DNA from: Mycolicibacter longobardus
GTDB lineage: Bacteria > Actinomycetota > Actinomycetes > Mycobacteriales > Mycobacteriaceae
Assembly (NCBI RefSeq): GCF_002102265.1
Contig: NZ_LQPG01000035.1
Coordinates: 45,225-109,224 of the forward strand
Reading direction: 5' to 3'
DNA length: 64,000 nt
Below the pieces are notes generated by a model, which saw only the letters and a program-made list of their open reading frames with translations, was not told the DNA's origin and did no database searches. The position numbers and the translations under genes are program-made. Below, one piece after another: positions 34,775 to 42,394 of the stretch; the stretch's first letter is position 1; the number at the start of each line of letters is the position of its first letter.

Positions 34775-35809
34775 TCAGTAGGCGCCGTAGCCGGCGGCCG
34801 CCCGCTGGGCGTGGTAGGCAGCGATGCCCTCAAGGGTGTTCAAGTTGTGGCCCCGCTCGGCCTGCACGGCGATCTGGTAGGCGATTGAACAGGAGCCGTT
34901 CGCCTCGCCGTCGTAGATCCAGTTCGAGGTACCTCCGACGTGATGGCGAGCAAAGGTCTCCGCAGTCACCTGCCACAGTCCGCGACTGCAGTTCAGCGCC
35001 GCCCCGTCTGCCTGCACAGGGCCGACGGCGTTGCGGTCTTCCTTGTTGACTGCCCCGAGCACGCCACTGGACTCGCGCATGCCCTGGTTGTACTGAATAT
35101 CATGCCAGTGCGCCCGAATCTGCGGATCACGAATACCGTTGTCGTCCAAGGCCTTATCGATGAGCGCGTGCATATCCGATTTGCGTAGCGGCGCACTGGC
35201 TGCCGGCTTGCGGAAGTCGATCCCACTGACCGCGATGGGTTGCTTGCCGCCGCCCTTGGATCCAACGCGTGCCCCGGCCAAGGCCGGGCCGAGGTTCGCG
35301 CCGGCGATCAACCGTGCCAGCGCATCCGGGGCCACGTTGACCATGCCCGGCTGCATGGCCGGCATCATCGGCGGCGCCGCCGCCGGCATAGGGGCAGGGG
35401 CAGGCATCGGCGCTGGGGCAGGCATGGTCGGCGGCGGCGCCGCGGGCGCCGCGGTCAACGGCGACGCCGGACCGCCGCCGCGACCCATGGCCCGTTGCAG
35501 GGCATCTGCTCCCCCAGGACCGATCCCGCGGGCCCGCACCCCTGACTGCTTATCCACGTCACCGAGCTCTTTGACGGCCCGCTTGCCCTTTCCCAGCGCG
35601 TCCTCGGTGTCGGTGATGCTGGCACGCGTGCGGTCGTGGTGATCACGCAGCGACGCAGAGATCGCCGGGTCTTCCAGCCCGGTACCGTCCGGGCGCGGCA
35701 GTCCTTGTCGCTGATCACTCAACGCCCCCTGCGCCCGACTGTAGACACCGTGGGCTTCGTCCTCATTGTACGCGATCTCAGGTTGCCCACTCAAGCCGGG
35801 TTGCGTCAC
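34775..35809 (-). CDS. SLT-type lytic transglycosylase with ESX-like N-terminus
   Basis: The C-terminal ~150 residues form a lysozyme-like SLT domain. MRESSG carries the catalytic Glu, and CSRGLWQVTAETFARHH and NGSCSIAYQIAVQ are the usual later motifs. The enzyme should cut glycan strands of peptidoglycan. Residues 1-100 are a helical hairpin like that of the NlpC/P60 enzyme at 1112-2110, sharing a GL-x-DP start and an ALG-x-x-x-RA/KAVKELGD-like second helix. It is joined by a linker of repeated Ala/Pro/Met (about 120-165). No Sec signal is visible. I prefer GTG 35809 over 35818, because the ribosome-binding site is too close to the latter. Confidence 0.85.
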   Translation of the reverse strand: MTQPGLSGQPEIAYNEDEAHGVYSRAQGALSDQRQGLPRPDGTGLEDPAISASLRDHHDRTRASITDTEDALGKGKRAVKELGDVDKQSGVRARGIGPGGADALQRAMGRGGGPASPLTAAPAAPPPTMPAPAPMPAPAPMPAAAPPMMPAMQPGMVNVAPDALARLIAGANLGPALAGARVGSKGGGKQPIAVSGIDFRKPAASAPLRKSDMHALIDKALDDNGIRDPQIRAHWHDIQYNQGMRESSGVLGAVNKEDRNAVGPVQADGAALNCSRGLWQVTAETFARHHVGGTSNWIYDGEANGSCSIAYQIAVQAERGHNLNTLEGIAAYHAQRAAAGYGAY

Positions 35810-35872
35810 CGCACCCACTCTCCTCTCACTACCCAGTCCACCGCCCTAACCCCCGGCAGCGGGACGGACCGG

Positions 35873-38242
35873 CTAGTTGCCGGGGGGCACCGCACCTGGG
35901 TCCATGCCCGGCTGCCCGCCACGCGGCGGCGTCGGGATGAGCCCCGGGTCGGTCGCAGCCGCGGCCGGCGGCGCGGCCGGCGGTTCAGCATGCCCAGAGG
36001 TCTGCTGGATCACCTGCTCCTCCGGCGCCGGCGCACCGTCGTCGGCGAGCCGGAAAATGCCCTCATGTGGACCCGCGAATTTCGCGACCTCATCCAGCGG
36101 CTTGAGCTCACCACGCTCGGTGATCACCATGGCCTTACCGTCCTGCTCACCCAGATAGTGCGCATTCTGGTTATTGGCGCCCATCACCACGTCACCAGGC
36201 TTGATCTCACCACCAGCGACCGGCGTGCCGATGTCCTGGCCGGGCGGAGGCAGACGGTACCCAGCCTCAGCCGCCGCCTGCCGCAGACTCTTGTGGCTCG
36301 ACCCGTCCGTGCCGGACAGGTTGTGCGCCAACGCCGCCGACTTCGGATTGTCGAAAGTCCACTTCTTGCCGCCGATTTCTGTGGTGTTGGCCGCCCCGGG
36401 CGGACCACCCGGCGTACCCGGAGCCCCCAGACCCGGCCCGGGCTTGTGGGCAGCCGGTTGCGCCGCACCGCCACCGGACCCCACAACCGGAGTACCCAGC
36501 GGGCCCTCACCCGGCTTCTTGACCGCCTTCTCGTCAGCCTTCTCGGCCTTGTCCTTGAGCTGGTCATCCAGAGCCTTCTTGAGCGGATCCTGCAGTCCAC
36601 GCGCCAGCGTGGCGTCATTGGGCCGGGGCATAGCACTGCCCAATCCAGGGATGCCGCTGCCAAGGCCGGGCATCGACGGCATCGTCGGCATACCCATTCC
36701 TCCAGGCATCATCGGCATGCCAGGCATTCCGTTGCGCAGCAACGACGCAAGGTCCTTGGCACCCAGGTCAGGCTTCTCACCGACCGGAGCACCCGCCGGC
36801 CCCGCCCCAGGCCCACCCGTTTCGTTCGTCGTCGACACCAGACCCGGCCCCGGGGCCGGCCCCGACTCCTGCGCGCCACCACCGGCCGACAGTCCCCCCG
36901 GACCCGCCACAGCAGAACGATCGGCGATCGTGAACGGGTCAGCAGCAGCAGCGAGCGCCTGCGCGGTGCGATCCATCGCCGCCACAGCCGAACGCAACTG
37001 CTCCGTCGAGTCACCCATCTTGGCTTCATCAACATGATTGGCCCGGAACGGAATCAACCCACTGGTCGAGTTATTGATCTCCACCCGGTTGGCGCGGTTG
37101 ACCTCACGCAACGCCTGGTAAGCATCGTTAGCGTTGCCGGCACCAGCCATGAGCTGGCGACCAATCGCCGGCAACACCGTGTCCTTGAGCCCATCGAGCG
37201 CCGCCACACCCGGCTTGGCCTGCGACCACAGCCGCTGCAGGTAGGGCTCATCAGCAGCCGCAGCCGTGTAGGCCGCCTGGATCGACTCCGCCAGGCCACC
37301 AACCTTGGCCGACAGCCCGTTGATCTTCGTTGCGACACCAGCGAAGTCACTGGTGGTTTCGATCCGCGGAGACGCCGGCCACACATCATCGGGATGGAAC
37401 CGGAACGCAGCCGCATTCGTGCGCACCATGCCCTGATCCATTCGGACGATCGCGGGATCGCGGTTCCCGTCGTGCGTCAACGGCAGGAAGTGCGTCCGCG
37501 GCGGCTCCGGCGCCGCATCCAACTCCGGGGCCGCACCGGGCCCGAACATCGACGAGATCAAGTTGTTGACGGCACGCCGCTCACCGGAGTCCAGGACCCA
37601 CAGTGCCGCGGTCAAACCGAGCCCCAACCCCGGAATCGACATCGCCCCCGCACGCAGCGCCGCCTGCGCTGCGAGCTTGCCCGCCAGCGCCGCACCACGA
37701 TTGGCCGCCAACCCACTGGCGGTCTTCTTCGCGGCCGTGACCAACGCATTCTTGGCCATAGCCTTGCCGAGTTGGTGCTGGGCGTCCTTGGCTGCGGCCT
37801 TACCCGCGGCTTTACCGGTGTCCCGGGCCGCAGTCGAAGCCGCAGACGGTGCGCCCTTCGGCCCGGCGGCCTTGCCAGCCTTCGCATCCGCCTTCGCGCC
37901 CTTATCCGACACGTTGTGCGGTGCCGTCTTGTCGTCCATCGGGCTCGGGGCCGAGCCATCCAACGACGTCTGAGGGGCCGTCTGCGGCGGCTCATGCGCC
38001 GCGCCGCCAGGGTTGGCAACAGAGTTGAGCGTGCGGTTCACCGGGTCCCACCCGACCAGGCGATGCAGCCCAGCAGCAGCACCGAACGCACCCACCGGGT
38101 CAAGCCCGGCACGCATCACATCATCAAGCACATTGGCGTGCCCTCCGGGCACGTCGTATTGCGGTGCGGACATCGACGGCGGCGCCACCTGGCCGTGCCC
38201 CGATGACCCACTCCCCCGCGGGCCAAGCCCAAAGCTGGTCAT
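35873..38242 (-). CDS. Large ESX-associated protein, Pro/Gly/Met-rich
   Basis: This 789-residue protein has four parts. The N-terminal region (1-200) has a Lys/Ala-rich stretch and hydrophobic GAMSIPGLGLGLTAALWVL near 200-218. A helical region (about 250-400) resembles an ESX secreted helical bundle. A low-complexity Pro/Gly/Met section includes the run GMPGMPMMPGGMGMP. The C-terminal domain of about 120 residues has WTFDNPKSAALAHNLSGTDG and ITERGELKPLDEVAKFAG. I do not know the family. Its position between a transglycosylase and the YbaB-like operon, and the compositional match to the 829-residue protein at 48817, point to an ESX substrate. ATG 38242 has GGGGGG eight bases upstream. Confidence 0.72.
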   Translation of the reverse strand: MTSFGLGPRGSGSSGHGQVAPPSMSAPQYDVPGGHANVLDDVMRAGLDPVGAFGAAAGLHRLVGWDPVNRTLNSVANPGGAAHEPPQTAPQTSLDGSAPSPMDDKTAPHNVSDKGAKADAKAGKAAGPKGAPSAASTAARDTGKAAGKAAAKDAQHQLGKAMAKNALVTAAKKTASGLAANRGAALAGKLAAQAALRAGAMSIPGLGLGLTAALWVLDSGERRAVNNLISSMFGPGAAPELDAAPEPPRTHFLPLTHDGNRDPAIVRMDQGMVRTNAAAFRFHPDDVWPASPRIETTSDFAGVATKINGLSAKVGGLAESIQAAYTAAAADEPYLQRLWSQAKPGVAALDGLKDTVLPAIGRQLMAGAGNANDAYQALREVNRANRVEINNSTSGLIPFRANHVDEAKMGDSTEQLRSAVAAMDRTAQALAAAADPFTIADRSAVAGPGGLSAGGGAQESGPAPGPGLVSTTNETGGPGAGPAGAPVGEKPDLGAKDLASLLRNGMPGMPMMPGGMGMPTMPSMPGLGSGIPGLGSAMPRPNDATLARGLQDPLKKALDDQLKDKAEKADEKAVKKPGEGPLGTPVVGSGGGAAQPAAHKPGPGLGAPGTPGGPPGAANTTEIGGKKWTFDNPKSAALAHNLSGTDGSSHKSLRQAAAEAGYRLPPPGQDIGTPVAGGEIKPGDVVMGANNQNAHYLGEQDGKAMVITERGELKPLDEVAKFAGPHEGIFRLADDGAPAPEEQVIQQTSGHAEPPAAPPAAAATDPGLIPTPPRGGQPGMDPGAVPPGN

Positions 38243-38260
38243 TACGCATTCCCCCCACTG

Positions 38261-39277
38261 CTAATGCCGCTGACTTTCGCCGCGACCGATGACCCCCGAC
38301 GTCGCGATATCGGCTTCAATATCGGCACCGGTGAAATCCGGATCGGTATTCATAATAGAGTTTTTGTCCCGACTTTTACCCTGCGCCGCGCCGCCACCAG
38401 CACCGCCCATCGGCGGCATCATCGGAGCCATCGGCATACCCCCGCCGGCACCCATACCGCCGCCACCAGCCGATCCCACCGGCGTCGAGGAAACCGCGAA
38501 TGGGGCAGCTCCACGGCCCGACACATCCGCCCCGGTGACAGCCCCCGACAAGGTCGGCATCTGCTGACCACCAAACGCAGCGCCAGCGGTGTGAGTCTGC
38601 CCAGCACCATCGGCGAATTCCGAATCACCGAATTCCCGGTTATGCAAACCACTTCCACCGTGATCACCAGAAGCCAACCGCGCCAGCACACCCGAGACCG
38701 GATCCTGCTCCTCGGGCGCAAACCCCGTCGGCGCGCCTGCCTCGGAAGCCTCAGCACCGCCAGGCATTCCACCACCGCCGGTGCCGACCTTCGACAACGA
38801 TGACAGCAGTCCCATCAGCGGTCCGATCGCAGCAGCAGGGCCAGCCGCGGGCATACGCGCCGCCGAAGACAGATCCCGCGTCGCCGACTCGAGCCCATCG
38901 GCCGCGAGCTCCTCGCCCTTCTCAAAGTCCTTCTGCGCATCGCGCTTCTGCGCCAACAGATCAGCGAGGCGCTCGATGGCACTCTGCTCACCACTGGTTC
39001 CGGCAGAGTTGATCACCGCTTCCTGCGCCGCCCGGATCTCATCATCCGAAGGCATGGCGACTTCCCGCTGCTTCACCAGCGCCTCGCGCTCCCGAGCCGC
39101 CTGCGCTACGGCGGCCGCTGCCGAAGAGATCTGCTCCAAATGGTCACTACGCTCAGCCAGTACGCGGCGGATAGCCTCCGCGGCTTCGCCGCTGCCGTCC
39201 TCGTCGATCCCGATCGCCGAGAGCACCTCGCTCAGCGCCGCCAGGTTCGCCGCGACCCGATCCGACTGCTCAGGCAC
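38261..39277 (-). CDS. ESX-associated helical protein with Gly/Met-rich tail
   Basis: This 338-residue protein has a helical first half (1-150) with long amphipathic stretches (AREREALVKQREVAMPSDDE, IERLADLLAQKRDAQKDFEK). A Gly/Ala/Met/Pro-rich half follows, with MPMAPMMPPMGGAGGG near 295-310. The layout, a helical hairpin then a flexible tail, is common to secreted ESX accessory proteins. The GTG start directly follows the stop of the YbaB-like gene (TGAGTG), so the two are translationally coupled. It lies 18 bases upstream of the next gene. Confidence 0.72.
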   Translation of the reverse strand: MPEQSDRVAANLAALSEVLSAIGIDEDGSGEAAEAIRRVLAERSDHLEQISSAAAAVAQAAREREALVKQREVAMPSDDEIRAAQEAVINSAGTSGEQSAIERLADLLAQKRDAQKDFEKGEELAADGLESATRDLSSAARMPAAGPAAAIGPLMGLLSSLSKVGTGGGGMPGGAEASEAGAPTGFAPEEQDPVSGVLARLASGDHGGSGLHNREFGDSEFADGAGQTHTAGAAFGGQQMPTLSGAVTGADVSGRGAAPFAVSSTPVGSAGGGGMGAGGGMPMAPMMPPMGGAGGGAAQGKSRDKNSIMNTDPDFTGADIEADIATSGVIGRGESQRH

Positions 39278-39574
39278 TCAGACCTCCACTCCGTTCGCCT
39301 CCAAAAGCTCCAGATAATGACTGTGCCACGCCGCGAACGCATTGATGATGACGCCGTTGAGCACATTCCTCATCTCGACGACGTCACGCTGGCAGAACGC
39401 ATCAGCGATCTGAATCTCCAGGACCCGACCCCGCCACACCGACACCCCCACCTCCGGCGTGACAACATCGTCGATATACATGCCCACAGCCTGGTCAAAA
39501 GCATTCCGCCTCGCCGCGTCAGCAGCTTCGATCTCGTCGACACCGGCCAATACCTCTTGAAGCGTCTGATGCAC
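39278..39574 (-). CDS. YbaB/EspL-like small protein
   Basis: This 98-residue protein has the outline of YbaB/EbfC-family proteins. There is an N-terminal helix, a beta hairpin (VSVWRGRVLEIQIADAFC) and a C-terminal helix (VVEMRNVLNGVIINAFAAW). EspL of ESX-1 loci has the same size and fold class and lies next to other esp genes, so an EspL-like role is likely but not proved. The start is GTG 39574, eight bases after AGGGGG. It is the first gene of a four-gene leftward operon, with a recurring palindrome 36-51 bases upstream. Confidence 0.68.
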   Translation of the reverse strand: MHQTLQEVLAGVDEIEAADAARRNAFDQAVGMYIDDVVTPEVGVSVWRGRVLEIQIADAFCQRDVVEMRNVLNGVIINAFAAWHSHYLELLEANGVEV

Positions 39575-39609
39575 GTTCCCAACCCCCCTATCGGTGCGCA
39601 CCACGATTC

Positions 39610-39625
39610 ATCAACTTCAGCTTAA
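39610..39625. promoter_or_regulatory. Palindromic operator, site 7
   Basis: ATCAACT-TC-AGCTTAA differs from the consensus by one base in each arm. It lies 36 bases before the YbaB-like gene and would control the four-gene operon running down to 34775. Confidence 0.45.
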
Positions 39626-39794
39626 GCGCATTCACCGCGCCGAACCCCGACAACAACGCCCACAGCCCGGATTTCCGCCGCCCACAGCCAGAATTTCCCC
39701 AAAAACCGCCCCGACCTGCGCAAAGACAGAACCAGCAACGTCCAGAAAAAACCGGGCGCGCCGCACAAGACCCCTTTGCAGGAGCCAGTAGCGC

Positions 39795-39804
39795 ACTTTA
39801 GAAT
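39795..39804 (+). promoter_or_regulatory. Probable promoter of the Esx pair
   Basis: ACTTTAGAAT contains TAGAAT, a -10 hexamer at 39799-39804, and the preceding ACTTTA is the same half-arm that runs into the -10 at 30741-30749. The implied leader is about 60 bases and ends in the strong ribosome-binding site GAAGGGAAG at 39857. The rest of 39626-39872 holds no gene. Confidence 0.45.
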
Positions 39805-39872
39805 CTGCGAGCAGGGGGTATCGGGAGCTCCTCTCCGAGGCCACCACCGTTAACTGAAGGGAAGGGTCTCAA

Positions 39873-40175
39873 ATGATCATCAAGCTCACCAGTGGTGAAA
39901 TGCGCAGCATTGCCAACGCCGGACATTCCTCGTCCGTGGACTTCATGCAGACCTATGCGCAGTTCGCCAACCTCGCTGACGAACTCGCCGCGGTCGGCAT
40001 GCAGGGCCTCGCCGGCCCTGCCGTGGCCGCCAAGGTCGCCGAGCTTAAGGCCAAGGTCGACCAGCACTCCGCCACCGCGCAGGAGAAGTTCCACGGCATC
40101 GGCCACTTCGCCGACATGACCGACCAGGCCGAGGCCGAGCGTCAGGGCCGCATCTTCGCCATCACCTCGCTGTAA
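39873..40175 (+). CDS. Esx/WXG100-like secreted protein A
   Basis: This 100-residue helical protein has the size of WXG100 proteins and is the first of a tandem pair, as EsxB/EsxA usually are. The turn between the two helices reads GLAGPAVAAK, so the W-x-G motif is absent. The second helix ends with GHFADMTDQAE, where a Tyr of the YxxxD/E signal might be expected. Esx pairs form four-helix heterodimers exported by ESX systems. The ATG has GAAGGGAAG upstream. Confidence 0.82.
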   Translation: MIIKLTSGEMRSIANAGHSSSVDFMQTYAQFANLADELAAVGMQGLAGPAVAAKVAELKAKVDQHSATAQEKFHGIGHFADMTDQAEAERQGRIFAITSL

Positions 40176-40216
40176 GCACCGGCCACCCAACAGACTCAAC
40201 AGGAAGAAGGCACATC

Positions 40217-40510
40217 ATGTCGGACACAGTTCTCTACAACGGCGGACACATCGAAGGCGCCCTGGCGGGCATCATGGCGCTCAACGCCCAGGGTCAGGAC
40301 CACTCCCACGCCATGGACGCCCAGTACCAGCACCTGGACAACGTCGCCTCCGGTGACGCCACCCAGGCCGGTATGGAATGGGCCATGCAGTCGCAGCAGA
40401 TCCGCAACGAGGCGTCGGAGATCACCCAGATGGTCCACCGCGCCGTCATGGAGTCCCACCACGACCAGATCGGCATGGACAAGATGGCCCGCGGCTGGAT
40501 GGGCGTCTGA
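40217..40510 (+). CDS. Esx/WXG100-like secreted protein B
   Basis: This 97-residue partner of the preceding protein has the inter-helix turn ASGDATQAGMEW, so again no W-x-G, although Gly and Trp flank the turn. The C-terminal end is HHDQIGMDKMARGWMGV, unusually His/Met-rich. The only Y-x-x-x-D match is YQHLD in the first helix, not at the usual place after the second helix. It starts 41 bases after the first gene and is followed by a strong terminator hairpin. Confidence 0.82.
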   Translation: MSDTVLYNGGHIEGALAGIMALNAQGQDHSHAMDAQYQHLDNVASGDATQAGMEWAMQSQQIRNEASEITQMVHRAVMESHHDQIGMDKMARGWMGV

Positions 40511-40532
40511 GCCAATCCGCCTGCTCGGCAAT

Positions 40533-40568
40533 AGGAAAGCCCCGACCGGAAACGGTCGGGGCTTTCCT
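40533..40568 (+). terminator. Strong hairpin terminator after the Esx pair
   Basis: AGGAAAGCCCCGACCG pairs perfectly with CGGTCGGGGCTTTCCT around a GAAA tetraloop, giving a 16-base stem. It starts 22 bases after the stop and is followed by CTCTTT. It also faces the convergent gene ending at 40597, so it may serve both directions. Confidence 0.9.
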
Positions 40569-40596
40569 CTTTGCAACGGCACCTACGGTGCCAGCC

Positions 40597-41568
40597 TCAG
40601 GAGTGCTTCGACCACCAGTCGTAGAGCTTCGCCAACGTAGCCGGCCGCGGACCGGGAGTCTCCACGATGCCCAACAACAGCGCTGAATCATTGGTCCAGG
40701 CCACCGTCGGAACATCGTCCGGCACACCGCACATCAACACTCCGGCCTTCTGCGAAAGGTTCGCAGTCCGCCGCCACGGCCCCGGCGACTGCACATTGCC
40801 GGGGCACACAACCGCATGGCCCTCATCAACGACGTAGGCCATCAACGCATCCAGATTTTCCTTGTCCTCGGCCAGCGCGTACGTCGCCGAACTCGGCCCA
40901 TTTGGATCAGTGTTGCGGTAGCAGAACAACTTCGCGCGCTCGCCCGCCTTAGGCGGCACTGGATGGCAGGTGCCGGCGGGATAGCCACGCGGGAGGAGGC
41001 TTTCGAGCTTCGCGATGTCCTCGGGGGCCGCGGCCGGTACCGGCGGGATCGCCTCGTCGGCGGCCTGGTCGCCGTCAGATGACGGCCACAGCAGCCACGC
41101 CAACGCCAGGACTGCGGCGCCCGCCGCACCCCAACCGATCCACTTCCGCTTGCTGTGCGAGCCCGAGACCCTATAAAAGTCTGCCGCCTCGAAACTGCGG
41201 ACCAAGTCTGATCGGCCCGCGCTGGCCGGCGGTCGCCGGTATTCGCCAGTGCGCCAATCGTTGTCGAAGTCCTTGGCCGCGGGGGTGGCGACCCGGGCCG
41301 CCGGGGGCGGCATGTTCAGGTCATCCCGTCGCGGCGGCACGGCCGCCCGCGCTGGCGCTGGCCCAGACTCCGTTACCGGCTCCGGCTCCGGGGCCGGTAA
41401 CGGAGTCTGGGCCGGGGCCGGGGCCGGGGCCGGAGCCGAAGCCGAAGGCACTGACGGGGGCACGAACGCCTGAGTCTGCCCACCGACATCGGCAGGACTC
41501 GACAGGCTCGGGAATCCGGCTAGGGGGAATCCGATCCGGTCATCGCCATCAGCATCAGGTGATGTCAT
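40597..41568 (-). CDS. Membrane-anchored protein with exported C-terminal domain
   Basis: This 323-residue protein has a Pro/Ala-rich cytosolic region (1-120), a positively charged HSKRK before a transmembrane segment (about 142-161), and an exported domain of about 150 residues. The exported domain has four Cys residues (TCHPV, LFCYR, VVCPG, LMCGV) that could form two disulfides. The domain resembles sensor-like tails of mycobacterial membrane proteins in size, but I cannot name it. The linker contains an Ala-Pro repeat coded by GGGGCC-type repeats and a 21-base inverted repeat. The ATG 41568 lies 13 bases after the upstream gene. Confidence 0.75.
   Translation of the reverse strand: MTSPDADGDDRIGFPLAGFPSLSSPADVGGQTQAFVPPSVPSASAPAPAPAPAQTPLPAPEPEPVTESGPAPARAAVPPRRDDLNMPPPAARVATPAAKDFDNDWRTGEYRRPPASAGRSDLVRSFEAADFYRVSGSHSKRKWIGWGAAGAAVLALAWLLWPSSDGDQAADEAIPPVPAAAPEDIAKLESLLPRGYPAGTCHPVPPKAGERAKLFCYRNTDPNGPSSATYALAEDKENLDALMAYVVDEGHAVVCPGNVQSPGPWRRTANLSQKAGVLMCGVPDDVPTVAWTNDSALLLGIVETPGPRPATLAKLYDWWSKHS
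41360..41413. repeat. 21-base perfect inverted repeat inside a coding region
   Basis: Bases 41360-41380 are the exact reverse complement of 41393-41413, around a 12-base loop (TCCGGCTCCGGG). The arm core reads CAGACTCCGTTACCGG. It lies in the Pro/Ala-rich linker of the membrane protein, next to a GGGGCC-type repeat, and could form a very stable hairpin in the mRNA. Confidence 0.9.
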
Positions 41569-41581
41569 CGCCGGTACGACT

Positions 41582-41887
41582 TCAGAGCCCGGCGAACTGC
41601 GGACGCCCGTCCTGGATATTGCGTTCCTCCAGTTCAGAGCGGATCAGCCGAATGTAGTCCACCGCAACCAGATCGACGCCGTCCAGGTCCGGGTTGTGGC
41701 GCAGCGGCGAGTTCAGCAGGAATTCGCGGTAAGACGCCGCCGCCTGCTCGATACCGGTCCACTGACCGTCAACGAACGCACAGTTGGCGGCGACGATGCT
41801 CAGCGTGGATTCTCGGCCCCCGCGGTCATTGGCGACAACCAAGTCCACCGCGGCCTCAGGCCCGTGGGCGATGCTGTACGCCGACAT
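41582..41887 (-). CDS. Hypothetical protein
   Basis: This 101-residue soluble alpha/beta protein begins MSAYSIAHGPEAAVDLVVAN and contains a helical C-terminal half (DLVAVDYIRLIRSELEER). It has no signal peptide or membrane segment and I recognise no family. Its ATG overlaps the stop of the upstream gene by one base (TGATG), and it precedes the membrane-anchored gene by 13 bases, so the three form one transcript under the operator at 42284. Confidence 0.68.
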   Translation of the reverse strand: MSAYSIAHGPEAAVDLVVANDRGGRESTLSIVAANCAFVDGQWTGIEQAAASYREFLLNSPLRHNPDLDGVDLVAVDYIRLIRSELEERNIQDGRPQFAGL

Positions 41888-42261
41888 CAGGACGCGCCGG
41901 CCGTGTCCGACTCGCCCGTGGGGTGGGTGACGATCGAGGACTCGTCCAGCGACGCCGTCACGTGTTTGAACTGTTCACTGGTGAAGCTCTTGGCCAGCGC
42001 CAAGGCCGCGTCCGCGTCCGCCAGGTCGCGGAAGCCACCGACCAAAGTGGCAACTGCGACACGAACACTCGGGTCTTCGGCGCTCTCGTCGTAGGTCAAA
42101 CCAACCACAGCGTCATTGCCGGAGCCCATCACGAAATCGCCCTTGTCGGCGAAGAAGCTCTTGATCTCAGCCCCGACAGCCTCAATGGCCTCGTCGACAA
42201 CGCCGCCACGGACGTCGTCCCAGGGCACCAACTCTGCTGTGAAGAACACCGGAATAGCCAT
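41887..42261 (-). CDS. Hypothetical protein, first of a three-gene operon
   Basis: This 124-residue protein is acidic and alpha/beta. Residues 1-10 (MAIPVFFTAEL) form a hydrophobic strand rather than a signal peptide. VMGSGNDAVVGLTYDES and VRVAVATLVGGFRDLADADA look like strand-helix units. Its family is unknown to me. I use ATG 42261 rather than the longer frame, because GAGGAGA lies upstream and a recurring regulatory site sits at 42284-42299. Confidence 0.68.
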   Translation of the reverse strand: MAIPVFFTAELVPWDDVRGGVVDEAIEAVGAEIKSFFADKGDFVMGSGNDAVVGLTYDESAEDPSVRVAVATLVGGFRDLADADAALALAKSFTSEQFKHVTASLDESSIVTHPTGESDTAGAS

Positions 42262-42283
42262 GGTGGTTAAGTCTCCTCGATTC

Positions 42284-42299
42284 GTACGGTCGAGTTTAA
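42284..42299. promoter_or_regulatory. Asymmetric operator site, site 8
   Basis: GTACGGT-CG-AGTTTAA shares the TACGGT-N2-AGTTTA form with site 3 at 13691. It lies 23 bases before the ATG at 42261. The match of both halves between two distant sites makes chance less likely in such GC-rich DNA. Confidence 0.45.
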
Positions 42300-42394
42300 A
42301 GCGTAGCAGTGGCCACAGCGCATTCTGCCGCCGCGACACAAGCCTCGCACGACGAAAAGCAGGACAGTCCGAGCCCTGGCAGCGGAGCCCTGTT

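Noticed and set aside
35636..38206. 856-residue rightward open frame
   Set aside because: Antisense of the 789-residue ESX-associated gene, extremely Arg-rich, no ribosome-binding site.
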